From CAWCTD01 sp963798455 (GTDB taxonomy: Bacteria > Acidobacteriota > Terriglobia > Bryobacterales > Bryobacteraceae): a stretch of DNA of 64,000 nt. Location of the stretch: contig CAWCTD010000003.1 of the NCBI GenBank assembly GCA_963798455.1, positions 2,356,001-2,420,000 of the forward strand, written 5' to 3'. This document shows positions 9,498-17,236 of the stretch, in pieces. The notes under the pieces were generated by a model. The model was not told where the DNA came from and did not search any database. It saw nothing but the letters and a program-made list of their open reading frames with translations. Position numbers and translations under genes: made by a program. Position 1 is the stretch's first letter. Each line of letters starts with the position of its first letter.

Positions 9498-10673
9498 ATG
9501 GGAAACCCGTCAGATGCTGGCTCCTTTCAAGGCGATGCGCCCGGTGATGCCGGCCGCCTCAACCGGCGGAATCTGCTAAAGGTCTCAACGCTTCTTGGCG
9601 GCGGAGGCTTGGCCGACCAGGCAGTGCTGACGGCAAGATCCTCGGCGCAGGAGCGTGGACAGTCCGGAGAGGCCGGCGCTGGCGGCGCGCGGCTCACGGA
9701 GGCGGAGGTGTTGGCAAGAGCTCGCGAGCGTCTGTACCCCATCTGCCGGGTCTGCCCGCAGTGCAACGGTGTCGCTTGTTCGGGACAATCCGGGGGAATC
9801 GGCGGCATCGGTTCGGGCATGTCGTTCCAGAACAATTACACGGCGCTCGAAGGCGTAAAAGTCCTCATGCGCAACGTTCACGATGTCACAAAAGCCGATC
9901 CATCGACCACGATTTTTGGCCATAAGATCTCTTTCCCCGTGGTGTGCGCGCCTATGGGTCCCGCGGCGACCCGTTTTGGCAAAGGGATGACGCAGGAGGA
10001 ATGGTTCGATGCCCTCGTTGGCGGCTGCGTTGCTGCCGGCACTCTGGGCGCCGTTGGCGACAACCTGACTTACCCCGTCGAGAACGTAAAGAGGAATCTG
10101 GCGGTCGTGGAACGCTATAAGGGTAAGTCTCTGTACAACAGCAAGCCGGTTCCCAACCCAACCATCCTCAAGTGGCTGCCCCAGATCGAGGCCACCGGTG
10201 CCGCGTGGCTTTCGATCGACGTGGATTCCGGGCCCAAGAGCGTGCCGCAACTGCGTGAACTGGTTCGTGCCTTCAAGATCCCCGTGGTTGTAAAGGGAAT
10301 CATGACCCCCGATGACGCTTTGAGATGTATCGAGGCAGGCGCCGCGGGAATCGCCGTGTCGAATCACGGCGGGCGCAGGCAAGACCACACGCCGGGCACC
10401 GTGGAGGTGCTTCCGGCCGTTGCCTCAAAGGTGAAGGGCAAGATCGTGATTCTCGCCGACGGCTGCGTGCAGTCCGGCACGGACGTGCTGAAGTACCTGG
10501 CCTTGGGCGCCGACGTCGTCATGGCCGGCCGGTACGTGCTTCGCGCGGCGTATGGAGGCGGCCCTGACGGAGTCGCGCTTTTCATGAACAGGCTGCGGGA
10601 CGAATTCGAACGCGCTATGGTGCTGACCGGCGTTCCCAGCGTGCCGAAAATCACCCGCGCGATCCTGGCCTGA
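9498..10673 (+). CDS. FMN-dependent alpha-hydroxy-acid dehydrogenase family protein with Cys4 insert
   Basis: A 391-residue protein from ATG 9498 (AGGGG 4-8 nt upstream). Residues 20-50 contain an RR-leader-like stretch (NRRNLLKVSTLLGGGG). The TIM barrel is of the FMN_dh type: VVCAPMGPAA near residue 150, VVVKGIMTPDDA, the FMN/catalytic loop AVSNHGGRRQDHTPGT with the His and Arg expected for hydride abstraction, and ILADGCVQSGTD phosphate binding. N-terminal to the barrel sits CRVCPQCNGVAC (C-x2-C-x2-C-x4-C), which is not part of classical lactate or glycolate oxidases and could bind a metal or Fe-S cluster. The substrate cannot be told from sequence. No operon partner. Confidence 0.8.
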   Translation: MGNPSDAGSFQGDAPGDAGRLNRRNLLKVSTLLGGGGLADQAVLTARSSAQERGQSGEAGAGGARLTEAEVLARARERLYPICRVCPQCNGVACSGQSGGIGGIGSGMSFQNNYTALEGVKVLMRNVHDVTKADPSTTIFGHKISFPVVCAPMGPAATRFGKGMTQEEWFDALVGGCVAAGTLGAVGDNLTYPVENVKRNLAVVERYKGKSLYNSKPVPNPTILKWLPQIEATGAAWLSIDVDSGPKSVPQLRELVRAFKIPVVVKGIMTPDDALRCIEAGAAGIAVSNHGGRRQDHTPGTVEVLPAVASKVKGKIVILADGCVQSGTDVLKYLALGADVVMAGRYVLRAAYGGGPDGVALFMNRLRDEFERAMVLTGVPSVPKITRAILA

Positions 10674-10916
10674 CCCCTCCCGCGATGGCTTCCGGCAACT
10701 CGCCCAGGCTCACAACGCCCGCTTAACGATTAAGAACCTGCCGACGTGGGCCCGCAACCGCGGCCAACGACTCTCGATGTCCGCCGGCTAAACTTTCCGA
10801 AAGCTGGCTCCAGGGCCAGCTCACCTTGGAGCAGAGCGCGTGCCACCGTCTTCGAAGTCGGCGCACAGGTTGGCAGTGGGTGGAACTCCTGGTACGCCTC
10901 CCATATCATGTGAGTG

Positions 10917-11237
10917 ATGGGTATTGACGACAACCTGGTCCGCGAAATCGTCCGGCGCCTGCTCGGCGTCACCCAGCCGGAACGGATCATTCTCTTCGGC
11001 TCTGCGGCCACCGGCCAAATGACGCGTGACAGCGACATTGATCTCCTCGTCGTCGCCCCGGCGCCTTCCCATACAATTGAGGAACACGTCAGGCTTCGCG
11101 GCTGCCTGCGCGGCCTGGGTTTCCCTTTCGACGTGTTTCTGATCGCAACTGAGAAGTTCGAGGAATCGAAGAACGTCTTCGGCGGCATCGCGTACCCCGC
11201 GCACAAGTACGGCCGAGTGATCTATGAAGCCGCCTGA
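10917..11237 (+). CDS. MNT-type nucleotidyltransferase (HEPN/MNT toxin-antitoxin partner)
   Basis: A small nucleotidyltransferase of about 106 residues. RIILFGSAATGQMTRDSDIDLLVV carries the GS-x(n)-DxD signature of the Pol beta/MNT superfamily. MNT proteins typically act as antitoxins that AMPylate a HEPN RNase. The start is ATG 10917 or the GTG directly before it; no strong SD is visible. Its stop overlaps the start of the HEPN gene by 14 nt, the usual layout of this module. The partner carries an in-frame stop, so the module may no longer be complete. Confidence 0.85.
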   Translation: MGIDDNLVREIVRRLLGVTQPERIILFGSAATGQMTRDSDIDLLVVAPAPSHTIEEHVRLRGCLRGLGFPFDVFLIATEKFEESKNVFGGIAYPAHKYGRVIYEAA

Positions 11238-11643
11238 TGCAGTGCTTTGGGATCACATCCGGCAGTGGGTCGCCAAGGCCGAGGTGGACTACCGAACGGC
11301 AGAACGGCTGGCAACCGACTCGGACCCCGTTCGGGAGTCGATCGCGTTCCACTGCCAGCAAGCCGTGGAGAAGTAGCTCAAGGCTTTTCTCGTCAGTTTG
11401 CAGATCGAGTTTCCGAAGACTCACGACCTGGAGGAACTGCTGGACCTTTTGATACCGGTCCGCCCTGACGTGGCGGCGGATTTGAAGAGCATCAAAATGC
11501 TGAGTCCTCTCGGAGTCAAGATTCGCTATCCGGGGGACTTCCCGGAGCTGTTACCTGGCGAAGAGCAGACGCTTTTCGGACTGGCCAAGCGGACACGTGA
11601 GGCTGTCAGGGCACAGTTGGGTCCGCATCTCGCTGTAGGGTAG
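11224..11643 (+). pseudogene. HEPN-domain protein interrupted by an in-frame TAG
   Basis: Translation from ATG 11224 gives a HEPN domain whose frame is intact except for TAG at 11374-11376. The stop falls in the motif FHCQQAVEK-stop-LKAFLVSL, at the position where HEPN relatives have Tyr (EKYLKA); TAC/TAT to TAG is a one-base change. After the stop, homology continues to 11643 with IEFPKTHDLEELLDLL. HEPN proteins of this type are RNase toxins paired with MNT antitoxins. The gene is either inactivated (50-residue product) or read through; a base-calling error is also possible. It overlaps the MNT gene by 14 nt and converges on a small minus-strand gene. Confidence 0.8.
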
Positions 11644-11833
11644 CCGGAACCGTGAGTGGATCGAGGCGCGCGGCGCCCCATTCATCGAGCTGAAAGACCG
11701 CGTCACTACGGTTCTCCGCCGCGACAATTGAGAAATCTCCGTTGGGCCAGCGGCACAGGTAGATGGCAAACCGCCAACTGCTCACGCCGTGTTGCACTTC
11801 TGCCAATTCCGCAGTCGGCGTTGTCCTTGTCAT
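11606..11833 (-). CDS. small hypothetical protein
   Basis: A 75-residue protein starting at ATG 11833 with GGGAGAG about 8-12 nt upstream. The central part, FAIYLCRWPNGDFSIVAAEN followed by SDAVFQLDEWG, looks like a compact beta-alpha domain rather than a shadow reading frame, and has protein-like composition. I do not recognise a named family. Its 3' end overlaps the HEPN remnant by 38 nt in convergent orientation, and the tRNA-Val gene lies 55 nt upstream of its start. Function unknown. Confidence 0.55.
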   Translation of the reverse strand: MTRTTPTAELAEVQHGVSSWRFAIYLCRWPNGDFSIVAAENRSDAVFQLDEWGAARLDPLTVPATLQRDADPTVP

Positions 11834-11888
11834 GGGGGTCTCTCCCGTCTTCGGCGTAGAGCCGAGAAATCTAACTTACTGAAAACGA

Positions 11889-11965
11889 TGGTGGGCCCGA
11901 CAGAACTCGAATCTGTGACCTCTACCGTGTCAAGGTAGCGCTCTAACCAACTGAGCTACGGGCCC
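11889..11965 (-). tRNA. tRNA-Val (anticodon GAC), CCA encoded
   Basis: The complement folds into a full cloverleaf: acceptor GGGCCCG pairing with CGGGCCC, D arm GCTC/GAGC around AGTTGGTTA, anticodon stem CTACC/GGTAG around loop TTGACAC (anticodon GAC, valine), variable AGGTC, T arm ACAGA/TCTGT around TTCGAGT. The discriminator A is followed by genomically encoded CCA. A TAAAAT -10-like hexamer lies about 20 nt upstream. The IS-like element begins about 50 nt upstream of the tRNA 5' end. Confidence 0.97.
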
Positions 11966-12013
11966 GTGGGGTTTGCCGCTTCTCGATTTTAACACGGTCG
12001 TGGCTACACCCCC

Positions 12014-12412
12014 GTGCCTGACCCGCTTTCCACGCTTCTCGACGACCGGTTCACGCTGCTCCGGCAGATCTCCGAACTCGGCGACTTCCAGCCGGGTTCC
12101 ATCACCAGTGCCCTGCGCCGCTGCGGAAAACCCGGTTGCCATTGCGCCAGACTCAACGACCCCGGCCATGGTCCCCACTTTCAGCTCACCCAGAAGATTG
12201 GCGGCAAGACAGCGACCCGGAATCTTCCTTCTCAGGCGGCCGTGCGCAAGGCAGAAGGGGAGATCGCCGAGTTCCGCAGGTTCCGTTCCCTAACCAGCGA
12301 ATTGGTCGAAGTCAATCGCCAGGTCTGCCGCTTGCGTCCCGTGGAGGAGACTCTGACTGCACAGGAAAAAAAACGGCCGAAGTCATCCGCCAAGAGGTCG
12401 CGCGCGAAGTAG
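12014..12412 (+). CDS. DUF6788-like ORF A of ISKra4-type element
   Basis: A 132-residue ORF from GTG 12014. It has the pattern ITSALRRCGKPGCHCA followed by GHGPHFQLTQK, a small Cys/His-rich DNA-binding-like segment, then a basic C-terminus. Domains of this kind are found at the N-terminus of, or directly upstream from, ISKra4-family transposases. The ORF ends 46 nt into the downstream frame, just after an A8 run at 12366-12373, so the two frames could be joined by -1 slippage into one protein. On its own it may serve as an accessory DNA-binding protein. Confidence 0.7.
   Translation: MPDPLSTLLDDRFTLLRQISELGDFQPGSITSALRRCGKPGCHCARLNDPGHGPHFQLTQKIGGKTATRNLPSQAAVRKAEGEIAEFRRFRSLTSELVEVNRQVCRLRPVEETLTAQEKKRPKSSAKRSRAK
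12366..12373 (+). promoter_or_regulatory. A8 slippery run, candidate -1 programmed frameshift site
   Basis: The zero frame of the upstream ORF reads GAA AAA AAA CGG here, giving an A-AAA-AAA heptamer with both slip codons in register. Slipping back one base changes the continuation to ACG GCC GAA GTC and enters the transposase frame (AEVIRQEVAREVEQLL). This is the same slippery heptamer used by several IS3 and IS1 family elements. Whether it is used in ISKra4-like elements, or simply represents an indel, cannot be settled from one copy. Confidence 0.45.
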
Positions 12413-13718
12413 AGCAACTGTTGCGCGTGATCTTCCATGGTCGCCGCAGGACGGGCCGTCTGGATCTGGAAGCCATCGAGATGGCGGTGCGCTCGGCCAT
12501 GCATCAGGCCGGAGCAGCGGCGCTGACCGAACTTCTGCAATTCCCGGCCCCGGCCGCCGACCAGCGGACCCTTCCCTGTGGTTGCGGCCGCCAGGCTCAC
12601 TACCGGGAGTTGCGCTCCAAGCCGGTGCTGACCGCGGTGGGGAAAGTGGAAGTATCGCGCCCCTACTACCTGTGCCGCACTGTCATACCGGCCAATTCCC
12701 CGCCGATGTCGAACTGGACATCGAAGACAGAGTTCTCTCCGGGGTGCGCCGCATGCAGGCGGTCGGGCAGGAGGCCCCTTCGATCACGGCCGCAGCAGAT
12801 GAAACTGCTCGCCGATCTGGAGGTGACCACCAAAGCCGTGGAGCGAACGGCGGAAGCCATCGGAGCGACATCGCTCAGCGAGCAGGGAGATGCAACGCGC
12901 CATGCAGTTGGATCTGCCGGTGGTGGTGGGGGAGCCGGTTCCGATCCTGTATGTGCAAATGGATGGGACGGGCGTACCGGTGGTGAAGAAAGAAACCGTG
13001 GGGCGGCAAGGCAAGACGGACGGTCAGCCGGCCCATACGCGGGAAGCCAAGTTGGGATGCGTCTTCACCCAGACCACCTGGGACGAGGAGGGTTACCCCA
13101 TCCGCGATCCGGATTCCACCACCTACACCGGCGCCATCGAGACCGCCGAAGAGTTTGGCAAGCGCATCTACCTGGAAGCCTGGAAGCGCGGCTGGAGCCG
13201 CGCGGAAAAGAAGGTCGTCATGGGCGATGGGGCCGAATGGATCTGGAACCTTGCCGATCAACACTTCCCCGGAGCGGTTCAGATCGTCGATCTCTATCAC
13301 GCCCGCCAACACCTCTGGGAGCTGGCTCGGCCAAGCTGTATCCCAACGACGAACGGGACCGCAAGCTTGGATGAAGGTCGACCATCGGCCGGCTCGATCA
13401 AGGGCAAGATCGAAGCACTGGTGAAAATCTTACGCGACCTGCACCCTGCCAACGCGGAACTCGCCAAGATCGTGCGCAACGAGGCCGACTACTTCCAGCG
13501 CAACGCCGAACACATGCGTTATCCGGACTTCCGCGCACAGCACCTGTTCGTCGGCTCGGGCGTCATCGAGGCCGGCTGCAAAACCGTCATCGGCTCCCGC
13601 TTGAAACATTCTGGAATGTTCTGGACCGTGCGGCGGCGCCAACGCGATCATCGCCCTGCGATGCTGCCACCTCAACGGCCGGTTTGAGGACTACTGGGAG
13701 GCGCGTCGGGCGGCCTGA
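12374..13718 (+). pseudogene. ISKra4-like transposase with multiple frameshifts
   Basis: Transposase homology runs continuously from about 12374 to TGA 13718 but hops between all three frames. Breaks can be placed near 12672 (YYLC to PHCHTGQFPAD), 12780, 12870-12890, 13325 (CGGCCAAGC where CGGCAAGC would restore KLYPNDER), 13360-13400 (CATCGGCCGGCTC, CAAGGGCAAG) and 13632 (WTVR to GANAIIALRCCHLNG). The DDE-type elements include Asp in MDGTG and the VDLYHARQH region. Several breaks are explained by one base being doubled, which may be sequencing error. As written, no full-length transposase can be made. Confidence 0.75.
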
Positions 13719-13749
13719 GTTCCACTTCTATGTCGCACACCCGATCTCG

Positions 13750-15708
13750 TCACCCCAGCCGTTCGAGCCGTCCCAGCAGCGCGATCATGCGCGCGGCGGC
13801 GTCGGGGCGACCGCCGTAACGCAAGTCGTGGTAGGCGGAGGTGAAACTGGCCACCATGGCCGCCGCCTCCGATGGCGGCAACGTGCGCGCGAACTCACCA
13901 GGCGTGAACCAGGGAGGCTTGGAATGCCCACGACGCTCCAACAGGTTCAACATGCGCGAGTAAAGCAGGGTGGCGTCGGACGCGATTGCGCCCCCGCGCC
14001 GCGCCTCCTTTACGCGCTGCCTGGCCCGCCACCACTTCCAGGCTCTGGGCGCCAGGAGCCAGACCCCCGCCGCCAGAAGAAGGATCGCGAGCGCGATGGT
14101 CCCATAGGCGCGGAGCGCGCGCACAACGGCGGCCTGCCAGCCAAGCCATTCCAACCGCACCCGGTCGAGCCAGCGCGTGCCGAAGACCCGGCCCGAGCTT
14201 TGCATCCGCGCGGCGAGCGCTAGCTGGCGCTCAAAATCGTAGCCAACCACCCAATTCTGCCAGAACATCTCAGCCGCGTCGGTGTAGAAGAAGACCCTCG
14301 ACGCGAGCGGGCTGTGCCGAGGGCCATGTCCCGCAGGGGTGGGATCGAAAGTCGTCCATCCGCGGCCCTCAATCCACGCCTCTACCCAAGTGTGCGCGTC
14401 GGAGGCGCGAATGGCGTACCAGCCCGTGATCGGATTCAGCACACCCCCCTGAAAGCCCGTGACGAGGCGCGAGGGTATGCCGAGGGTGCGAAGCATGACC
14501 GCCATGGCGGAGGCAAAGTACTCACAGTGGCCTTCGCGGCGCTCGAACAGAAACTGCGCGAGGGGGTCGGCGGACTCTTCGGAGGGGAGTTCGGTGGTGT
14601 ACCCGAAGTGGCCGCGAAGGTAGTTCTCAAGCGCGAGGGCGCGCCCTAGATCGGAAGACGCCTGCGCGGTGGCCTGGCGGGCGAGCGCGCTGACTCGGCC
14701 GTCGAGCGGCGGGAGTTGGAGGTAACCTTCGCGGGCGAGCGGGCGCCCTGAGCCAACCTCGGGAGACGCTCCACCCAGGTAGCTGACGGCGCCATAGCGC
14801 AGCCTCTCGCGGGGAACCTGGCCCAGCCGGTAGACACCACCGCTCGTCCGGGAGACGGCCGGAGAGCCGATCCACAGCACCTCCGGCACCCCCGCGAAAA
14901 ACAGCACATCCGAGGAGATGGTCTCGAGTTGGATTTCGTAGGTGATCCGCGCGCCCGCTCGCCTTCGCTGGTCGTCGGAAGCCAGGATGGTGCGGCCGGC
15001 GTCCACCAGAACCGTCTGGACGGCGCCGGGGGGCGCCGACCATTTCTTTCCGTCGAATGAACCGAGCGCCGTGCCGCGCCACTTCAGGGACAGCGGCCGG
15101 TCCGCATCGACCACGCGAACGTGCATGGCCGGAGTGTTGCGGTTCAGAAGGGCGCCGATCTCGCCGAGGCGGACCTCACCGGAGAAACCAGAGAGATGGT
15201 AGCGTTCGGACACCAGGCGGTTGAGGGCAACGTGAGCCGTGCGCGGCAGAACAAAGAACAGCGCCGCAGTGAGGGCCAGGATACCGAGCGCCAGTAAAAA
15301 GGCCAGGCCGACGAGCCGGGCGTAGAATCTTCGCAGGCCACCCCGCGCGACCAGCATTTGCCCGCGGGTCGAGCGGCGGATCACGCCGCTGGTCAGGCTC
15401 GTTACCAGAAAGAGGAGAAAGGCGGCCAGAAACAGGAAAAAGCTGAGATTGACCGAGAGCAGCGCCGCCGTCACCAGTTCCAGGCAGGCGAAAATCTGGA
15501 CGAATACAAAGCCGCGATCGAACCTGACGGCGATGGTCCTGAACAGCCAGAGCAAGCCCGCCACGGCCAGGCCGGCGAGAGCGGCCGTGCGCACATCCAG
15601 AGAACCGGAACCGACCAGGGCCAGGTAACCGCTCAGCACGAGACCCAAAACAGACAACTGGTAGATGCGGTCCGCCAGCCGGGCGGCGCTTGCGCCCGAG
15701 CGCGTCAT
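13750..15708 (-). CDS. TgpA-like transmembrane transglutaminase (DUF3488-Transglut_core)
   Basis: A 652-residue membrane protein. Residues 1 to about 185 hold several membrane helices (DUF3488 region); a periplasmic transglutaminase-like domain follows, with the catalytic triad visible as C395 in REGHCEYFASAMAVMLR, H439 in ASDAHTWVEAW and Asp near 454 in TFDPTPAGHG. One further helix near residue 545 precedes a DUF4129-type C-terminal cytoplasmic tail with RRGHSKPPWFTPGEFAR. TgpA proteins are inner-membrane, periplasm-facing transglutaminases, commonly downstream of MoxR/DUF58 genes, which are not present here. It is divergently transcribed from the 45-residue protein and rph, with only 17 nt between starts. 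Confidence 0.9.
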   Translation of the reverse strand: MTRSGASAARLADRIYQLSVLGLVLSGYLALVGSGSLDVRTAALAGLAVAGLLWLFRTIAVRFDRGFVFVQIFACLELVTAALLSVNLSFFLFLAAFLLFLVTSLTSGVIRRSTRGQMLVARGGLRRFYARLVGLAFLLALGILALTAALFFVLPRTAHVALNRLVSERYHLSGFSGEVRLGEIGALLNRNTPAMHVRVVDADRPLSLKWRGTALGSFDGKKWSAPPGAVQTVLVDAGRTILASDDQRRRAGARITYEIQLETISSDVLFFAGVPEVLWIGSPAVSRTSGGVYRLGQVPRERLRYGAVSYLGGASPEVGSGRPLAREGYLQLPPLDGRVSALARQATAQASSDLGRALALENYLRGHFGYTTELPSEESADPLAQFLFERREGHCEYFASAMAVMLRTLGIPSRLVTGFQGGVLNPITGWYAIRASDAHTWVEAWIEGRGWTTFDPTPAGHGPRHSPLASRVFFYTDAAEMFWQNWVVGYDFERQLALAARMQSSGRVFGTRWLDRVRLEWLGWQAAVVRALRAYGTIALAILLLAAGVWLLAPRAWKWWRARQRVKEARRGGAIASDATLLYSRMLNLLERRGHSKPPWFTPGEFARTLPPSEAAAMVASFTSAYHDLRYGGRPDAAARMIALLGRLERLG

Positions 15709-15725
15709 TTGATCTCATTCTAACA

Positions 15726-15863
15726 GTGGCGAAATTCAAACTGGCTGGCAGGAAGAAGAAGACCACGGCTCGGCCCGGAGGAGCGATTCCCTGCATCGTG
15801 CTCGTGGTTTTGGGAATCGTGCTCATGTCCCTGCTGTTTTATGCCATCCTTAGATCTGCCTGA
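15726..15863 (+). CDS. 45-residue single-pass membrane protein
   Basis: From GTG 15726 the frame encodes a short basic segment (KFKLAGRKKKTTARPGG) followed by one membrane helix (IPCIVLVVLGIVLMSLLFYAI) and stops at TGA 15861. The positive-inside pattern predicts a cytoplasmic N-terminus. It ends 3 nt before the rph ATG and is therefore probably translationally coupled to rph-rdgB. No family is recognised. The alternative is that it is only a leader to rph, but the clean basic-then-hydrophobic design argues for a real peptide. Confidence 0.55.
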   Translation: MAKFKLAGRKKKTTARPGGAIPCIVLVVLGIVLMSLLFYAILRSA

Positions 15864-15866
15864 AAC

Positions 15867-16586
15867 ATGAGGCCGGACAACCGCACACCCGACGCGACGC
15901 GCCCCGTGCGCATCACGACCGACTATCTGCAGACCGCCGAGGGCTCGGCTCTGATCGAAGTGGGGAACACGCGCGTGCTGTGCACCGCCAGCCTCGAGCA
16001 GACCGTGCCCCAGTTCCTACGCGGCGCCGGACGAGGCTGGGTTACGGCAGAGTACTCCATGCTGCCGCGTGCCACGGTAACTCGCACGCCCCGCGAGATT
16101 GCGAAGGGCAGGCCCAGCGGGCGAACGCAGGAGATCCAACGGCTGATCGGGCGGTCGATGCGGTCGGTGGTGAACATGGCCGCCTTGGGAGAGCGCACAA
16201 TCATTTTGGATTGCGACGTTTTACAGGCGGACGGCGGCACGCGGACGGCCTCCATCACCGGGGCGTTTGTGGCCATGGGAATCGCCCTTTCGCGGATGGC
16301 CGAGTGCGGCGCGCTCAAGGCGCTGCCGATCAAAGATTATGTGGCCGCCATCAGCGTGGGAGTTGTAGGAGGCGAGCCGCGCGCGGACCTGTGCTACGAA
16401 GAGGACTCGCAAGCGGAAGTGGACATGAACGTGGTCATGACCGGCGCGGGCCGCTTCGTGGAGGTGCAGGCGACGGCGGAACAGACTCCGTTCGACGACG
16501 GCCAGATGCAGCGCCTGCTCGACCTGGCGCGGGCGGCGATCGCGCAGCTCGTCGAGATTCAGAAGGGCATCGTCAAGATCCGGTGA
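15867..16586 (+). CDS. rph: ribonuclease PH
   Basis: A 239-residue protein matching RNase PH throughout: MRPDNRTPDATRPVRITTDY, TEYSMLPRAT in VTAEYSMLPRATVTRTPRE, GRSGRTQEIQRLIGRSMRS (phosphate/tRNA binding), CDVLQADGGTRTASITGA and the C-terminal VEVQATAEQTPFD. The enzyme is a phosphorolytic 3'-to-5' exoribonuclease that trims tRNA 3' ends, forming a hexamer in the cytosol. Full length. The stop overlaps the rdgB GTG by 4 nt, the common rph-rdgB arrangement. No SD is evident, so initiation may depend on coupling to the 45-residue upstream gene. Confidence 0.97.
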   Translation: MRPDNRTPDATRPVRITTDYLQTAEGSALIEVGNTRVLCTASLEQTVPQFLRGAGRGWVTAEYSMLPRATVTRTPREIAKGRPSGRTQEIQRLIGRSMRSVVNMAALGERTIILDCDVLQADGGTRTASITGAFVAMGIALSRMAECGALKALPIKDYVAAISVGVVGGEPRADLCYEEDSQAEVDMNVVMTGAGRFVEVQATAEQTPFDDGQMQRLLDLARAAIAQLVEIQKGIVKIR

Positions 16587-17188
16587 GAATCTACTGCGCC
16601 ACGACCAATCCAGGAAAGCTGCGCGAGTTCCGGCTGGCGGTGGAACGTTTCAGCGGCGGACGCACGGAGGTGGAATCCGTGCCTGGGCTGGCGGGCATTC
16701 CGGCCTGCGAGGAGACCGGCGCCACGTTCGAGGAAAACGCCGTCCAGAAGGCGGTCTACTACAGCCGGTTCGCTTCGGGGCTTGTGTTCGTGGACGACTC
16801 GGGACTCGAGGTGCGGGCGCTGGGTGGCGCACCGGGCGTCGTTTCGGCGCGGTTCGCGGGGCCGGGCGCGGGTGATGAGGTGAACAATCGCCTGCTTCTG
16901 GAGAAGTTGGATGGAGTCGAAGATCGTGCGGCGCAATTCGTGTGCGTGGTGGCCCTGGCGGAGCGTGGAAAGCTGGTCCGCACGTTCCGCGGGGTGGTGG
17001 AGGGCCGCATCGTCGATGCCCCGCGCGGCGGGAACGGCTTCGGCTACGATCCTTTGTTCTGGCACGAGCCGTTCGGCTGCACCTTCGGCGAGGCGAGCGC
17101 CGAGCAGAAACTCTCGGTGAGCCATCGATCGCGGGCGCTCGAGCAGATGGTCCGTTGGCTGGGGCAACAGGATGCCGAGAAAGGTTGA
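16583..17188 (+). CDS. rdgB: XTP/dITP pyrophosphatase (RdgB/HAM1)
   Basis: From GTG 16583 (overlapping the rph TGA) a 201-residue HAM1-family protein is read: IYCATTNPGKLREF at the N-terminus, ETGATFEENAVQKA, VFVDDSGLEVRALGGAPGV with the metal-binding Asp pair, GVVEGRI and GFGYDPLFW, then LSVSHRSRAL. It hydrolyses non-canonical purine nucleoside triphosphates (XTP, dITP) to monophosphates, keeping them out of DNA. Length and motif order are standard. Cotranscribed with rph. Confidence 0.96.
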   Translation: MRIYCATTNPGKLREFRLAVERFSGGRTEVESVPGLAGIPACEETGATFEENAVQKAVYYSRFASGLVFVDDSGLEVRALGGAPGVVSARFAGPGAGDEVNNRLLLEKLDGVEDRAAQFVCVVALAERGKLVRTFRGVVEGRIVDAPRGGNGFGYDPLFWHEPFGCTFGEASAEQKLSVSHRSRALEQMVRWLGQQDAEKG

Positions 17189-17236
17189 AAACCGCTCTCT
17201 CACGGTCGCGGCTCGGTAAGTTGCTGCAAAGACGTG

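Larger units (their letters stand above)
12014..13718 (+). mobile_element. ISKra4-like insertion sequence, degraded
   Basis: The segment holds a DUF6788-type ORF followed in another frame by a transposase with ISKra4-type motifs (MDGTGVPVVKKETVG, DGAEWIWNLADQHFPG, VDLYHARQHLWELA, GSGVIEAGCKTVIGSRLK, and the C-terminal FEDYWEARRAA ending at TGA 13716-13718). The boundaries given are coding boundaries; I could not identify terminal inverted repeats or target duplications by eye. The transposase part is split by several indels. The element sits between tRNA-Val and the tgpA-like gene and coincides with the broken MNT/HEPN pair, consistent with an accessory insertion region. Confidence 0.75.

Noticed and set aside
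10730..11206. 158-residue minus-strand ORF opposite the MNT gene
   Set aside because: Ser/Arg-rich shadow translation; the MNT signature lies on the plus strand.
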